The position numbers and the translations under genes were made by a program. From Caldalkalibacillus mannanilyticus JCM 10596 (lineage in GTDB: Bacteria > Bacillota > Bacilli > Caldalkalibacillales > JCM-10596): a stretch of DNA of 64,000 nucleotides. The notes under the pieces are model-generated. The model was not told the DNA's origin, did not search any database, and was given only the letters and a program-made list of their open reading frames with translations. Positions 1 through 9,488 of this stretch are shown piece by piece. The number at the start of each line of letters is the position of its first letter. The stretch's first letter is position 1. The stretch lies in contig NZ_BAMO01000012.1 in the NCBI RefSeq assembly GCF_000615945.1, forward strand, positions 32,405-96,404. The letters run 5' to 3'.

Positions 1-2
1 GG

Positions 3-2219
3 GAAGCCATTCTAGAAAGAATGCCCCTTCCTAGTTTTCCATTAATTGTGGAGCGAGATGGATTACCTATCGCACGATCCGTGCTTGCGATTCATTCAGA
101 TGGTTCAATCTCTTACACAGGAGATCTGTTAGACGGAGAGAAGGTTCAATTTGCTTTCGGGAATACGGAAAAGTTACTATCTTCAACTAGAAAACTAGCC
201 CACTCGATAAGCAAACAACCTGTAGAATCAATGTTTATCTACTCTTGTATGGCAAGGAGAAGATATTTATTTAATGGAGAGGATGTTCAAACATCCCCCT
301 TACAATCAGTGGCACCAACGGTAGGGTTCTACTCCTATGGAGAGTTTTATCATAATAAAGGTAGAAATGAGTTATTATCTCAAAGTCTAACCATTCTGAT
401 TCTTTCAGAAAGTGAGGAAGTGCCGCATAAAGAATTTACATTAGAAGAGGAAATGGAAAATCATCAACCCATGATTGATAATTTACAAGTACTCTCTAAC
501 CTTGTTAAGGTTTCCACTGAAGATTTTCAGCTTCTCAACGAATCATTAGAGGAATCTGAACAGCGTTATAAATCTCTTTTTGAACATAATCCAGATATTG
601 TTTACTCGCTGGACCTTAATGGAAAGCTCGTTTCTATGAATAAAGCGTATTCTAAAATATTGGGCTATCAATTAGATGATATTGAAACGATATTTAAGAG
701 AATGGATCGTAAGGAAAAGCGGAGAATCATCAAATATTGGAGAAAGATTATTCAAGGTCATTCAGAAGCATTTGAAGTAAAAGCAACGCATCAAAATGGA
801 TCAAAGATGTATTTTCATTTAACGAAAATTCCGATTATCGTAAATCAAAAAGTGGTAGGGGTCTATGGAATAGCCAAGGATATCACTCAGCAGAAAAAAG
901 TTGAAAATCAAATTGCCCAGCTTGCCTATTATGATTCATTGACGGATTTGCCCAATAGGGTCCTCTTTAATGAAATATTGAAGACAAGCCTCCAAAAGGC
1001 AAAGCAGAAACAACGAATGCTGGCGCTCCTCTTTATTGATTTGGATCGCTTTAAAACAATTAATGATACCTTAGGTCATTTTGTGGGAGATCAGCTACTG
1101 AAGAGAATCGCCAAACGTTTACGCAACGTAATTAGCACCAAAGGAACCGTAGCGAGATTTAGTGGGGATGAATTTATTATCTTACTTGATTCGATAGAGG
1201 ACGTAAGAGAAGTTGAAGATATGGTTCGAAGTTTGTTGCAAGCCATGAAAGAACCGAATCTGGTGAATGGTCAAGAGCTTATTATTTCTACTAGTATTGG
1301 AGTTAGTATGTACCCAGAAAACGGGCATGATGCTGATTCCCTCATGAAAAATGCGGATAGTGCGATGCACAAGGCTAAAAAACAAGGAAGAAATCGATAC
1401 CAATTCTTTACCACGGAGCTGAATGAAAAAAAAGCTTTAGAAAGCTTATTGCTTGAAAATCATTTGCGTAAAGCCTTAGAAAAAAATGAATTTATTCTGC
1501 ATTATCAGCCCTTTATTTCTTTGCATACGAATCAGATCGAAGGCTGTGAAGCTCTGATTCGTTGGAAGCATCCAGAGTTAGGTTTAATTTCGCCCGCGAC
1601 CTTTATTCCTTTAGCGGAGGAAATGGGACTGATTGATGAAATCGGTAATTGGGTGATTCGAACAGCATGTCATCAGAATAGGGTATGGCAATTGCTGGGT
1701 TACTCTCCTATCACCATGTCAGTCAATGTATCTGGACAGCAGTTTCAGAGGTCTGATTTTGTCGATCAAGTGAAGGAGATCTTAGAAGAAACGTTTTTAG
1801 ACCCAGAGTATCTACACTTGGAAATTACAGAGAGTATTGCTCTAGAAGATGTTTTGCATACAATGAGTGTATTGAATGAACTAAGTGAACTAGGTGTTGG
1901 AGTAGCGATGGATGACTTTGGAACAGGGTACTCCTCCTTAAGCTATTTAAAGGATTTTCCCATCGATATTTTAAAAATTGACCGTTCCTTTATTCGTAAT
2001 ATTTCACTATTTGAAAGAGAAACAGCCATTGTGAAAGCGATTATTTCCATGTCCAAGAGCTTAATGATTCGAGTCTTAGCAGAAGGTGTAGAAACAGAGG
2101 AGCAGCTCTATAATTTGAGAGAGTGTGGCTGTGATATCATTCAAGGCTTCTTATTCAGTAAGCCCCTTCCTCAAAAAGAATTTGAAGTGCTTCTCCAAAA
2201 TAAATATTCCTTAGACTAA
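3..2219 (+). CDS. FIST_C-PAS-GGDEF-EAL cyclic-di-GMP signalling protein, 5' end outside window
   Basis: The frame is open back to base 3, and the first ATG (21) has no ribosome site. Its first ~135 residues look like the C-terminal half of a FIST sensor domain, so the true start and the FIST_N half lie upstream of the window. Numbered from that ATG, a PAS domain follows at ~187-293, a GGDEF domain at ~300-460 and an EAL domain at ~480-720. The GGDEF signature is SGDEF (381-385), a variant often still active. The EAL domain keeps EAL (510-512), DDFGTG (near 631) and EGVE, so phosphodiesterase activity is likely. No membrane segment is visible, so it probably acts in the cytoplasm, turning a small-ligand signal bound by FIST or PAS into cyclic-di-GMP turnover. 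It ends at a terminator shared with the convergent yitT-family gene. Confidence 0.9.
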   Translation, partial: EAILERMPLPSFPLIVERDGLPIARSVLAIHSDGSISYTGDLLDGEKVQFAFGNTEKLLSSTRKLAHSISKQPVESMFIYSCMARRRYLFNGEDVQTSPLQSVAPTVGFYSYGEFYHNKGRNELLSQSLTILILSESEEVPHKEFTLEEEMENHQPMIDNLQVLSNLVKVSTEDFQLLNESLEESEQRYKSLFEHNPDIVYSLDLNGKLVSMNKAYSKILGYQLDDIETIFKRMDRKEKRRIIKYWRKIIQGHSEAFEVKATHQNGSKMYFHLTKIPIIVNQKVVGVYGIAKDITQQKKVENQIAQLAYYDSLTDLPNRVLFNEILKTSLQKAKQKQRMLALLFIDLDRFKTINDTLGHFVGDQLLKRIAKRLRNVISTKGTVARFSGDEFIILLDSIEDVREVEDMVRSLLQAMKEPNLVNGQELIISTSIGVSMYPENGHDADSLMKNADSAMHKAKKQGRNRYQFFTTELNEKKALESLLLENHLRKALEKNEFILHYQPFISLHTNQIEGCEALIRWKHPELGLISPATFIPLAEEMGLIDEIGNWVIRTACHQNRVWQLLGYSPITMSVNVSGQQFQRSDFVDQVKEILEETFLDPEYLHLEITESIALEDVLHTMSVLNELSELGVGVAMDDFGTGYSSLSYLKDFPIDILKIDRSFIRNISLFERETAIVKAIISMSKSLMIRVLAEGVETEEQLYNLRECGCDIIQGFLFSKPLPQKEFEVLLQNKYSLD

Positions 2220-2228
2220 CAGGAAAAA

Positions 2229-2264
2229 AACGGGTATCTTTGCAGTAGACACAAGATACCCGTT
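2229..2264. terminator. Bidirectional intrinsic terminator
   Basis: A 12-base inverted repeat (2229-2240 with 2253-2264) encloses a 12-base loop. It is flanked by an A run on the left and a T-rich stretch on the right, so it can stop both the GGDEF-EAL gene and the convergent yitT-family gene. Confidence 0.85.
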
Positions 2265-2282
2265 TTGTTGTCTCTTTCTTCC

Positions 2283-3143
2283 TTACTCTTCTCTTAATGG
2301 TTTCTTCTGTTCGTCATGGGTGAATCCTTCACCAAGCACATCATGCACATCATTGACAGCTACGAAGGCATACGGGTCAATGGATTTTACTAAATTTTTT
2401 AAGCGAACAATCTCATTACGACTCACGACACAGTAGAGGATTTCTTTTTCACTTCCAGTAAAAGCCCCTCTGCCTTGGAGCATAGTCGTTCCTCTATCCA
2501 TTTCCTTTAGAATTTTACTGGCAATCTCCTGAGCCGATTCGGAAATGATCATGGTTGCTTTTGCTGCATAAGCTCCCTCTTGCATAAAATCAATAACTCT
2601 AGCCCCGACGAAGACCGCCACGATGGTATACATAGCCAGCTTATGATCTAGATAGATTAGGGAGAAGGTAATCACAGCTAAATCGAAGGCAAACATCGTT
2701 CTCCCCATACTCCAGCCATAGTACTTGGCACAGAGTCTGGCAATGATATCGACTCCCCCTGTTGTCCCTCCATAGCGAAAAACAATCCCTAAGCCAACAC
2801 CAGCACAAACCCCTGCATAAAGGGCTGCAAGAAGCAAATCATCTCCAAGATAGAGTTTGAAATCCTCGAAAAGCCATAGAAAAATAGATACAGATACCGT
2901 TCCAATAATGGTATAAATAAATGAGTTCTTACCAAGTACTTTCCAACCAATGAAGAACAGTGGGATGTTTAAGACAAGATTCGTGATCGCTGGATTAAAT
3001 TCAAACACATATTTAAGAAGGAGTGTGATTCCAGTGAATCCCCCTTCAACAAGCCTGTTGGCAATATTAAAATAATTTAATCCAAAAGAAAAAATAGCAC
3101 AACCGATCAAAATCATAATGATGTTCTTCAGCTTAATTGACAT
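2283..3143 (-). CDS. YitT family membrane protein (ypjC-like, DUF2179)
   Basis: A 286-residue protein with about five hydrophobic segments in residues 10-190, followed by a soluble DUF2179 domain (~215-272). Both the architecture and the length are those of the YitT family. The position just upstream of the dapB-mgsA-bsh block matches B. subtilis ypjC. The transported substrate of the family is not established. On its own strand a GGAGGGG ribosome site precedes the ATG by eight bases, which fixes the start. It is transcribed away from dapB and converges on the GGDEF-EAL gene at a shared terminator. Confidence 0.85.
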   Translation of the reverse strand: MSIKLKNIIMILIGCAIFSFGLNYFNIANRLVEGGFTGITLLLKYVFEFNPAITNLVLNIPLFFIGWKVLGKNSFIYTIIGTVSVSIFLWLFEDFKLYLGDDLLLAALYAGVCAGVGLGIVFRYGGTTGGVDIIARLCAKYYGWSMGRTMFAFDLAVITFSLIYLDHKLAMYTIVAVFVGARVIDFMQEGAYAAKATMIISESAQEIASKILKEMDRGTTMLQGRGAFTGSEKEILYCVVSRNEIVRLKNLVKSIDPYAFVAVNDVHDVLGEGFTHDEQKKPLREE

Positions 3144-3292
3144 GTCAAATCCCCTCCGTATTCATAGCCAAAGCGAGCTCTCTGTAGTAAAATAAACTTA
3201 CATGATAAATTCCACCCAAGATTGTTTCGTCTTGCTCAAACATATCATATATTGTACCATGAGCGCTATGAGAAAAGGGAGTGAAGGATATC

Positions 3293-3802
3293 ATGGAGAT
3301 GAAGAACAAGTATGTGCATGAAGCCTACTCAGCCATTTTTCAGCAAGATTTCAAAAGGGCGATAGACTCCTTTCGAAAAGCGATAAAAATTCATCCCAAA
3401 AACCATTCACTATACTACAAGCTATCGATCACTTATGCTAGAAATCAGAACCTGCAGCAAGCGATCGAAGCCATCCAGCAAGCCATTCACTTATCGCCGG
3501 AAAAACCGTCTTATTTAATACATTTGCAATCCTTAAAAATCAAGCAATTGGCTCGAGAAGCTAAGAAAGCTCTAGAGAATAAAAGCGATGTTGAGCCATT
3601 TATTGAGCCATTACTCGAATCTATTGAGCTAGACCCTTTGCAAATTGAACTAAAGTGGATTTTGGGATTAATTTATATGTACCTTGAAGATGATCAAAAG
3701 GCTGAAGAACAGATGCTAGAAATACTCAAGATAGATCCAGAACACAATGAAGCTTTACACTATATTAAAAATAGGAGTGAACAAAAGAGAGATGTCCATT
3801 AA
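3293..3802 (+). CDS. Tetratricopeptide-repeat protein
   Basis: About 169 residues built of TPR-like helix pairs. Repeats are visible near residues 12-45 and 46-78 and again near 120-155, with the typical pattern of small residues at positions 8 and 20 and Pro at 32. No signal peptide or membrane segment is seen, so it is a cytoplasmic protein-binding scaffold of unknown partner. I place the start at ATG 3293 because GGGAG (3278-3282) sits ten bases before it; a GTG at 3281 would overlap that site. The 3' end overlaps dapB by 11 bases, so the two are probably co-transcribed. In B. subtilis the ypjD pyrophosphohydrolase gene occupies the slot before dapB. Confidence 0.75.
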   Translation: MEMKNKYVHEAYSAIFQQDFKRAIDSFRKAIKIHPKNHSLYYKLSITYARNQNLQQAIEAIQQAIHLSPEKPSYLIHLQSLKIKQLAREAKKALENKSDVEPFIEPLLESIELDPLQIELKWILGLIYMYLEDDQKAEEQMLEILKIDPEHNEALHYIKNRSEQKRDVH

Positions 3803-4589
3803 CGTAGTCGTAGCAGGTGCAAAAGGAAGAATGGGTAGTGAGGCAGTCAGAATGATTCAACAGGATCCCGAGCTAAAGTTAGTTGGTGCTGTAGACTTAA
3901 AGCTTTCTGGTGTAGATGTAGGAGAAGTGATTGGAATTGGCAAGATAGGCAGCTCCTTCTATACAGATCTAGAAGAAGTATTAAGTACATTTGAAGTAGA
4001 TGTTCTGGTTGATTTTACAACGCCCATGAGTGTAAAGAAGAATATGGAACTAGCTATTCGACATGGGGTTCGTCCTGTAGTAGGTACGACAGGATTAACC
4101 CCAACAGATATTGAAGAATTGGACAACTTATGTCAGGAACATCAAGTAGGGGGGATCATTGCTCCTAATTTTGCTATTGGTGCCATTCTGATGATGAAGT
4201 TTGCTAGACAAGCAGCGAAGTATCTACCTGATGTTGAGATTATCGAGATGCATCATGATCGTAAGCTTGATGCGCCTTCAGGTACTGCCATCAAAACAGC
4301 AGAAATGATCGCTGAGGTTCGTGAAGAGCATAGACAGGGGCATCCTGATGAAAAGGAAGAGATAGATGGAGCAAGAGGTGCCTTCTTTCAAGGGTTTCCA
4401 ATACATAGTGTGCGCTTGCCCGGCTTAGTTGCCCATCAGCAGGTGATTTTCGGCAGTGAAGGAGAAACGTTAACCATTCGGCACGATTCCATTCATCGTT
4501 CTTCCTTTATGCCTGGGGTTAATCTGGCGATCAAGAAGGTCCTTGAAATCAATCATTTAATTTATGGCTTAGATAAGATTATAGATTAG
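3792..4589 (+). CDS. dapB: 4-hydroxy-tetrahydrodipicolinate reductase
   Basis: DapB makes tetrahydrodipicolinate with NAD(P)H in the diaminopimelate/lysine pathway, supplying peptidoglycan and, in spore formers, dipicolinate. The 265-residue product starts with a Rossmann loop (GAKGRMG, residues ~8-14). It carries the family active-site signature HHDRKLDAPSGTA, with the catalytic His pair and Lys, and has a normal length. The frame is open upstream to 3747, but only ATG 3792 gives the usual DapB N-terminus right before the Rossmann strand. It overlaps the upstream TPR gene and is followed 36 bases later by mgsA, as in B. subtilis. Confidence 0.97.
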   Translation: MSINVVVAGAKGRMGSEAVRMIQQDPELKLVGAVDLKLSGVDVGEVIGIGKIGSSFYTDLEEVLSTFEVDVLVDFTTPMSVKKNMELAIRHGVRPVVGTTGLTPTDIEELDNLCQEHQVGGIIAPNFAIGAILMMKFARQAAKYLPDVEIIEMHHDRKLDAPSGTAIKTAEMIAEVREEHRQGHPDEKEEIDGARGAFFQGFPIHSVRLPGLVAHQQVIFGSEGETLTIRHDSIHRSSFMPGVNLAIKKVLEINHLIYGLDKIID

Positions 4590-4625
4590 CACTTCGGGAA
4601 TATAATAGAACAGGGAGATGGGAAC

Positions 4626-5051
4626 ATGAATATAGCCTTAATTGCTCATGATGGAAAAAAAACGGACATGATCAACTTCAGTATTGCGTATGAACATATT
4701 TTACAAAAACATTCGCTTTATGCAACTGGAACAACAGGTCAAAGAATCATGGAGAACACTGCCTTGAACATCCATAGACTTATGTCAGGGCCTCTTGGTG
4801 GAGATCAGCAAATTGGTTCAATGATCGCAGAAAATAGAATGGATCTCGTGCTTTTTTTCCGTGACCCGCTCACTGCTCAGCCTCATGAACCAGATATTAT
4901 CGCTTTATTACGCTTATGTGATGTATATGGGATTCCTCTAGCGACGAATATTGGAACAGCCGAAGTTTTAGTTAAATCGATCGAACAAGGCGGTTTGGAT
5001 TGGAGAAATGAAGTAAACAAAGAAGGGAAGGGAGTTATTCTAAATGAATGA
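4626..5051 (+). CDS. mgsA: Methylglyoxal synthase
   Basis: Converts dihydroxyacetone phosphate to methylglyoxal, a glycolytic overflow bypass. The 141-residue product has the family landmarks: the phosphate loop GTTGQ, the SGPLGGDQQ segment with the catalytic Asp, FFRDPL and the PHEPD segment with the active-site His. A GGGAGATGGGAAC ribosome region precedes the ATG. Its stop overlaps the start of bshB1. The pairing with bacillithiol genes makes sense because bacillithiol is used to detoxify methylglyoxal; this link is known from B. subtilis and inferred here. Confidence 0.96.
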   Translation: MNIALIAHDGKKTDMINFSIAYEHILQKHSLYATGTTGQRIMENTALNIHRLMSGPLGGDQQIGSMIAENRMDLVLFFRDPLTAQPHEPDIIALLRLCDVYGIPLATNIGTAEVLVKSIEQGGLDWRNEVNKEGKGVILNE

Positions 5052-5775
5052 CCATAAATTGAATATTCTTTGTTTTGGTGCTCATCCCGATGATGTCGAA
5101 ATTGGCATGGGTGGAACAATTAAGAAGCAGGTTGATTTAGGATATAAGGTTGGAATCTGTGATCTTACCTTAGCTGAGCTTTCATCCAATGGGACCGTCA
5201 CACAAAGACAAAAGGAAGCAGAAGAAGCGTCAACGATTTTAGGAGTGACGGAGAGAATAAATCTAGGATTTCCTGATCGAGGCTTAGAACCAAGTCGAGA
5301 TCTGTTAGGAAAAGTAGTTTCTGTTATACGGAAATATAAGCCCGAAGTCATTTTCCTACCTTATGAAGAAGATCGTCATCCCGATCATGGGATGACAACA
5401 AAGCTGGTAGAGGAAGCGATTTTCACCTCTAATATTCGCAAGTTTCAATGGGCGGGGGAGGAAGAAGAAGCACACAAAGTATCACAAGTCTATTACTATT
5501 TTATTAATGGCATGGCCAAGCCACACATTATGGTTGATATTTCTTCGTACATAGATAGTAAGAAAAAGGCACTAGAGGCCTATGAATCTCAATTTATGAA
5601 TTCTTCTGGAAGTGTATCTACAAGGTTAAATCGCGGTTTTGTCGAGGTAGTTGAGGGCAGAGAAAAATGGTTTGGAAAAATGATTGATGTGAGTTATGCA
5701 GAAGGCTTTATGGTCAAGGAGCCAATGGTACTATCTAATCTTGTTCCCCAATTTGGAGAAGGAAGTGGCCTATGA
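5044..5775 (+). CDS. bshB1: Bacillithiol biosynthesis deacetylase BshB1
   Basis: Zinc-dependent deacetylase of the PIG-L/LmbE family that removes acetate from N-acetylglucosaminyl-malate, the second step of bacillithiol synthesis. The 243-residue protein shows the zinc site AHPDDVE at residues ~13-19 and the second site HPDHG near 115. It overlaps mgsA by eight bases and bshA by four (ATGA), which points to coupled translation. The immediate neighbour bshA catalyses the preceding step, which separates this gene from other PIG-L deacetylases. BshC, the last enzyme, is not in the window. Confidence 0.95.
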   Translation: MNDHKLNILCFGAHPDDVEIGMGGTIKKQVDLGYKVGICDLTLAELSSNGTVTQRQKEAEEASTILGVTERINLGFPDRGLEPSRDLLGKVVSVIRKYKPEVIFLPYEEDRHPDHGMTTKLVEEAIFTSNIRKFQWAGEEEEAHKVSQVYYYFINGMAKPHIMVDISSYIDSKKKALEAYESQFMNSSGSVSTRLNRGFVEVVEGREKWFGKMIDVSYAEGFMVKEPMVLSNLVPQFGEGSGL

Positions 5776-6932
5776 AATCATCCGAAAATAAATTGAAGAT
5801 TGGGATTACTTGCTATCCTTCTCTTGGTGGTTCTGGAGTGATTGCCACTGAATTAGGAAAGCTGCTGGCTGAAGAGGGGCATGAAGTTCATTTTATTACT
5901 TCAAGTATGCCGTTTCGTTTAGGGAAGTATTACCCTAATATTTTCTTCCACGAAGTAGAGGTTAATCATTACTCTGTGTTTAGATATCCACCCTATGACC
6001 TTACGTTAGCAAGCAGGATGGCTCAGGTAGCCAATAGAGAAAAGCTGGATATTCTGCACGTACACTATGCCGTTCCACATGCCATATGTGCCTATTTAGC
6101 GAAACAAATGATTGAGCATCCTATTAAAATTATTACCACTCTTCATGGGACAGATATTACTGTCTTAGGGTATGATCAAACATTAAAAGACATGATCAAA
6201 TTTGGTATTGAAAAATCTGATGTAGTGACGGCTGTTTCAGAAAGTTTGATCAAAGAAACCGTAGATCTATTGCAAATCTCTCGCCCCATTCATAAAGTAT
6301 ATAATTTTGTGGATAAGCGAGTTTATTTTAAAAGAGACAGCAAGGAATTGAGAGAACGCCTGGCACCAAATGGAGAGAAGCTAATTGTGCATATTTCTAA
6401 TTTTAGACCTGTCAAAAGGGTTATGGATGTTGCCAAGATTTTTCAGCAGATCTCTACAGAAATAAATGCCAAATTAGTTCTCATTGGAGAAGGACCTGAG
6501 TTTCCTAAAGTATGTCAATGGCTAACAGAGCACTCTCTATGTGATGATGCGATCTATCTCGGGAAACAGGAGGACACATCTGTCATCCTATCACAGATGG
6601 ATTTGATGTTATTGCCATCAGAGCAAGAAAGCTTTGGCTTAGTTGCTCTAGAAGCAATGGCTTGTGGTGTGCCTGTGATTGCTTCAAATGCTGGAGGGCT
6701 ACCCGAAGTGGTCGTGAACGGTCAGAGTGGGTATACCTTTCCGATTGGTGCAGTAGATGAAATGGCGAATGCGGCGATAACCTTACTTAAAGATCCTATT
6801 CTATATGAAACATTAGCTGAAGAAGCTATACATATGGCGAAAAACAAGTTCTGTGGTCACGAAATTCTTAAGGACTATGAGAATTTATACTACTCCGTCT
6901 TGAATGATCAAGTGAACCTAACAGAGTCATGA
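5772..6932 (+). CDS. bshA: Bacillithiol glycosyltransferase BshA
   Basis: GT4 glycosyltransferase that joins N-acetylglucosamine from UDP-GlcNAc to L-malate, the first step of bacillithiol synthesis. The 386-residue protein has the N-terminal acceptor loop GGSGVIATELG (~residues 17-27) and the C-terminal donor site ESFGLVALE, the EX7E motif of the family. Its length is typical. It starts inside the bshB1 stop codon (ATGA), so it is the last gene of the dapB-mgsA-bshB1-bshA run. A gap of 155 bases without an obvious hairpin separates it from cca. Confidence 0.95.
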   Translation: MKSSENKLKIGITCYPSLGGSGVIATELGKLLAEEGHEVHFITSSMPFRLGKYYPNIFFHEVEVNHYSVFRYPPYDLTLASRMAQVANREKLDILHVHYAVPHAICAYLAKQMIEHPIKIITTLHGTDITVLGYDQTLKDMIKFGIEKSDVVTAVSESLIKETVDLLQISRPIHKVYNFVDKRVYFKRDSKELRERLAPNGEKLIVHISNFRPVKRVMDVAKIFQQISTEINAKLVLIGEGPEFPKVCQWLTEHSLCDDAIYLGKQEDTSVILSQMDLMLLPSEQESFGLVALEAMACGVPVIASNAGGLPEVVVNGQSGYTFPIGAVDEMANAAITLLKDPILYETLAEEAIHMAKNKFCGHEILKDYENLYYSVLNDQVNLTES

Positions 6933-7087
6933 GTAAATCCTACTTTTTTCTTTTATTCGACTGGAATATCTTAGAAAGTACAATCATGATAACAAATAGT
7001 TTTTTCATCAGAAATGGCTCCCTTCAGTCTGTTCATAATAGTATATGGAAACAAGATGGAATTTGGTGAAAGTGTGAGTGATATCAG

Positions 7088-8314
7088 ATGAATCTATTTG
7101 AATTAGGAAAAAATGTAATTCTGGTTTTGGAGGAGCATGGACACCAAGCTTATTTTGTAGGTGGTTTTGTTCGAGATGTATTGTTAGATCGACCTATTCA
7201 GGATATTGATATTTGCACTTCAGCCTTACCTGATGAAGTGATCACATTATTTGAACATGTGATACCTACAGGGATTCAACATGGGACGGTGACCGTGATG
7301 ATCGAAGGTGCGCCAATAGAAGTGACTACATTTAGAACAGAGGAAGGGTATCTGGATCATAGACGCCCTTCGTCTGTTTCTTTTGTTACTTCTCTTAAAG
7401 AAGATTTATTGAGAAGAGATTTTTCTATGAATGCAATGGCAATGGACAAAGACCGAAATATATATGATTATTTTCAAGGGAGTGAAGCTCTAGAGAATAA
7501 GGTCATCACCACCGTGGGACAAGCGTTTGAGCGATTTAGTGAAGATGCTCTACGTATCATGAGAGCCATTCGTTTCAGCGCTCAGTTAGGTTTTACCATT
7601 TCAGAAGATGTTATTCATAGCATGATTCATTTCAGAGAGTCGCTTGAGCTTGTTGCGATTGAAAGGACGGCGGCAGAATGGATGAAAATCATGGATTCCC
7701 CCTATCCGAATCAGGCGATCCACTACCTCATCCAAACAAAAATTCATCAGGAGGTCTATCCCTTCCGTTGCATTGCTCGTCAATTAGAGCTTGTTCAAAA
7801 GTTTTCCTTGTCTGGATTAGAACCTATAGAGAGATGGGGGCTTCTGCTGACAGCAGAAGAACAGGATATGGACGGAGCTTATTCATTTTTAGCTTCATTG
7901 ACTCTGACCAAAAAAATGAAAAATCAGGTGCTTCTCTTGGTAGAAAATCTACTGAGATACCCTACTATAACCCTCTTACAAGATTTATCGGCATTCGAAC
8001 TGTATCATTTAGGTGTCGAAAACACCTTTCATCTTATTAGAATCAATCATTTAAAGACCAATGGAACCCTGCCGAACTTATCGAAACAAGTTGTGCAGGA
8101 AGGGATTATGAAACTACCACTAAAGAAAGAAACAGGTCTTGCGCTGAAAGGGCATGAAATGGCATTATATCTTCAAAAGGAGCCAGGTAAATGGATAGGC
8201 GAGACGATAGAAAGCTTGATAAGGGCTGTTCTAGAAGGAAAGGTAAGCAATAACCAAGAAGAACTGTTACAGTATCTAACAAACCTAGTGAAGCTGGAGG
8301 ATGAGAATGAATGA
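7088..8314 (+). CDS. cca: CCA tRNA nucleotidyltransferase
   Basis: Adds or repairs the 3' CCA end of tRNAs. The 408-residue protein opens with the class II signature GGFVRDVLL and the metal-binding pair in DIDIC (residues ~22-42), followed by the neck segment RRDFSMNAMA and the helix EDALRIMRAIRFSAQLGF. Body and tail domains are all-helical. The ribosome site is weak (GTGAGTGAT just upstream). The stop overlaps the birA start by four bases (ATGA). The cca-birA pairing is conserved in B. subtilis. Confidence 0.95.
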   Translation: MNLFELGKNVILVLEEHGHQAYFVGGFVRDVLLDRPIQDIDICTSALPDEVITLFEHVIPTGIQHGTVTVMIEGAPIEVTTFRTEEGYLDHRRPSSVSFVTSLKEDLLRRDFSMNAMAMDKDRNIYDYFQGSEALENKVITTVGQAFERFSEDALRIMRAIRFSAQLGFTISEDVIHSMIHFRESLELVAIERTAAEWMKIMDSPYPNQAIHYLIQTKIHQEVYPFRCIARQLELVQKFSLSGLEPIERWGLLLTAEEQDMDGAYSFLASLTLTKKMKNQVLLLVENLLRYPTITLLQDLSAFELYHLGVENTFHLIRINHLKTNGTLPNLSKQVVQEGIMKLPLKKETGLALKGHEMALYLQKEPGKWIGETIESLIRAVLEGKVSNNQEELLQYLTNLVKLEDENE

Positions 8315-9288
8315 GCTCTGTAAGGATTCAAGTACTACATCAATTATTAGAAAATGAAAAGGAATACTTGTCTGGTGAGGAGCTAAGTAAGGTATTACAG
8401 ATCTCTCGTACTGCTGTATGGAAGCATATCGAAGAACTACGCAAAGAAGGGTATGTGATTGAAGCGCAAAAAAAACAAGGGTATCGTATTTTGGAGATTC
8501 CAACCACTTTATCAGCATCAACACTACTACCCAAGCTCAGCACGAAATGGTTGGGGCATGAGCTTCATGTGTATAAAGAAGTGGAATCGACCCAATTGAT
8601 TGCTCAAAAATTAGCTCGAGAGGGAGCGCCATCAGGAACCATTGTGATTGCAGATACACAATTAGCCGGTAAGGGGAGGCTGGGACGGAAATGGTATTCT
8701 CCACCAGGAACAGGCGCTTGGCTGAGCTTGATTCTTCGTCCAGAAATCCCTGTTCCTTCAGCACCACAGCTTACATTATTAGCTGCGGTTGCCATTCTGA
8801 AAGGAATACGGAAAGTGACTCCGCTGGAAGCAGGCATCAAATGGCCGAATGATGTATTAATTAATGGCAAAAAAGTGGCTGGTATTTTGACAGAGCTAAG
8901 TGCAGAAGCAGATCAAATCAATCATGTGATTGTAGGTGTGGGGATTAATGTAAGTCAAGAAGAAAAGGATTTTCCTGAAGAGCTTCAGCAGATGGCGACG
9001 TCCTTGGAACAAGAGCAAGGAGAATCAATTGATCGAAATGATCTGATCGTCAGCGTATTAAAGGAATGGGAAGAATTATATGAAATGTATATACAGTATG
9101 GATTTTCTCCAATAAAAACATTGTGGGAAGCCTACACAGTTTCCTTGGGAAAAGAAATTGTTGCTAGAACTTTGCAAGGGCAATACCAAGGGTTGGCATT
9201 AGGAATTACAGATGAAGGAGTCTTATTACTCCAGGATAGGGAAGGCGTTATTCATAAAATTTATTCAGCAGATATAAAGACAGTCTAA
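8311..9288 (+). CDS. birA: Biotin-protein ligase / biotin repressor
   Basis: Bifunctional protein that makes biotinyl-AMP, biotinylates acetyl-CoA and pyruvate carboxylases and, through its DNA-binding head, represses biotin genes. The 325-residue product has a winged helix-turn-helix at residues ~18-65 (LSKVLQISRTAVWKHIE). The ligase domain follows, with the adenylate loop GKGRLGRKW (~115-123), KWPNDV and KVAGILTE, and a small C-terminal SH3-like domain. The DNA-binding head makes it the regulatory class. No biotin operator is visible in this window. The promoter of the panB leader lies across its last codons. Confidence 0.95.
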   Translation: MSSVRIQVLHQLLENEKEYLSGEELSKVLQISRTAVWKHIEELRKEGYVIEAQKKQGYRILEIPTTLSASTLLPKLSTKWLGHELHVYKEVESTQLIAQKLAREGAPSGTIVIADTQLAGKGRLGRKWYSPPGTGAWLSLILRPEIPVPSAPQLTLLAAVAILKGIRKVTPLEAGIKWPNDVLINGKKVAGILTELSAEADQINHVIVGVGINVSQEEKDFPEELQQMATSLEQEQGESIDRNDLIVSVLKEWEELYEMYIQYGFSPIKTLWEAYTVSLGKEIVARTLQGQYQGLALGITDEGVLLLQDREGVIHKIYSADIKTV

Positions 9289-9305
9289 TCTGGTTTTGGT
9301 ATAAT
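9277..9305 (+). promoter_or_regulatory. Sigma-A type promoter for the panB leader
   Basis: A -35 element AAGACA (9277-9282) lies 17 bases before a perfect extended -10, TGG-TATAAT (TATAAT at 9300-9305). Transcription should begin near 9312. The -35 lies inside the last codons of birA. No better promoter is visible between the terminator at 9456-9488 and panB. Confidence 0.75.
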
Positions 9306-9312
9306 AACAAGG

Positions 9313-9425
9313 AAGGTGGTATCCAGCTTATTGGAACCATACTTGTTCTTACTAGCAACTAGAATAATCACATATTTTGCCTACGAAAGTGTTCTGCCTT
9401 GAACCACAGTTTGGACAGGGACAGA
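9313..9425 (+). ncRNA. Candidate tandem pan RNA motif, panBCD leader
   Basis: Two hairpins share an unusual plan. Hairpin 1 (9313-9344): base AAG/CTT, bulged A9341 on the 3' side, a five-pair stem, bulged A9321 on the 5' side, four pairs TCCA/TGGA and a six-base loop. Hairpin 2 (9393-9425): base TCTG/CAGA, bulged A9421, a five-pair stem, bulged A9402, an A-A mismatch plus CCA/TGG and a five-base loop. The pan RNA family is described as paired hairpins with two conserved bulged adenosines upstream of panB/panC/panD operons, which is exactly this setting. The assignment rests on hand folding; the consensus sequence was not compared. Confidence 0.7.
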
Positions 9426-9455
9426 GGGATCGTTAGCATATTAGCTATGTCTATG

Positions 9456-9488
9456 AACCTTCTGCCAGTAATCGACTGTCAGAAGGTT
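9456..9488 (+). terminator. Terminator in the panB leader (attenuator candidate)
   Basis: AACCTTCTG (9456-9464) pairs with CAGAAGGTT (9480-9488) and is followed by more T. It sits between the two leader hairpins and panB, with only about 50 bases before the panB ribosome site. It therefore likely attenuates panBCD rather than ending birA. Its left arm can alternatively pair with GAAGGT (9312-9317) at the 5' end of the transcript. Confidence 0.8.

Noticed and set aside
7678..8040. 120-codon frame inside cca
   Set aside because: It lies entirely within the intact cca gene in another frame, with no ribosome site; it is a shadow.
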